Positions 14,186 through 14,229 of a stretch of DNA of 14,229 bases are shown here, piece after piece; position 1 is the stretch's first letter, and every line of letters starts with the position of its first letter. This DNA comes from CAIKBL01 sp043734785. Lineage in GTDB: Bacteria; Pseudomonadota; Gammaproteobacteria; Ga0077536. The notes below the pieces were generated by a model. The model saw only the letters and a program-made list of their open reading frames with translations. It made no database searches and was not told the origin of the DNA. A program made the translations under genes and the position numbers. The stretch covers positions 1 through 14,229 of the forward strand of contig JAYTEX010000016.1 in assembly GCA_043734785.1 (NCBI GenBank), read 5' to 3'.

Positions 14186-14229
14186 TTCCCGTCCGTACTC
14201 AGCGGTTTTTCTTGAGGACAGTGGCCTAG
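14182..14229 (-). CDS. Possible last 15 codons of an upstream gene
   Basis: In one minus-strand frame the right edge is open until a TGA at 14182-14184. That stop overlaps the yrfG ATG as ATGA, the overlap style used repeatedly in this window. The visible peptide is LGHCPQEKPLSTDGK. In other gammaproteobacteria yrfG is often preceded by nudE or cysQ, but this tail is too short to identify. It may be chance. Confidence 0.3.
   Translation of the reverse strand, partial: LGHCPQEKPLSTDGK

Noticed and set aside
14195..14225. Alternative upstream tail ATVLKKNR ending at a TGA
   Set aside because: That frame has a stop codon right at the window edge, so only eight codons are open.

Overview
The window reads as ordinary chromosomal core sequence from a gammaproteobacterium. 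The synteny supports this: pilMNO divergent from the PBP1A gene, then priA-argS-SPOR (ftsN-like), a thiS-thiG-trmB block, and a YrfG-type nucleotidase. Coding density is high, GC is moderate to high, many genes overlap by 1 or 4 bases, and GTG starts are common (pilM, priA, the receiver gene, the MBL gene, trmB). I cannot name genus or species; a non-enteric, type IV pilus-bearing lineage fits best. No phage, IS, CRISPR or toxin-antitoxin locus is visible.

Layout. (1) 1-2181, minus: pilM, pilN and the start of pilO, the inner-membrane alignment complex of the type IV pilus. pilO runs off the left edge. (2) 2182-2378: an AT-rich divergent promoter region with two small inverted repeats. (3) 2379-10087, plus: a probable five-gene operon of PBP1A (mrcA/ponA), an uncharacterised conserved protein, PriA, ArgS and an FtsN-like SPOR protein, joined by a 17-base gap and then overlaps. 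It mixes cell-wall synthesis and division, replication restart and translation. (4) 10088-10388: a spacer holding tRNA-Gly(CCC) on the minus strand, a short direct repeat of the tRNA 3' end, and a 10-bp inverted repeat. (5) 10389-13481, plus: a single-domain response regulator translationally coupled to a metallo-beta-lactamase-fold hydrolase, then thiS, thiG and trmB. (6) 13493-14229, minus: a HAD-family GMP/IMP nucleotidase convergent with trmB, and perhaps the last codons of the gene before it.

Most genes are recognisable housekeeping genes with intact motifs. The least explained items are the receiver/MBL pair, the protein at 4826-5491 whose sequence looks like a decayed nucleotidyltransferase, a PriA that lacks one of the eight usual zinc cysteines, and the repeats around the tRNA. 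I found no clearly new system; the receiver/MBL pair is the best candidate.
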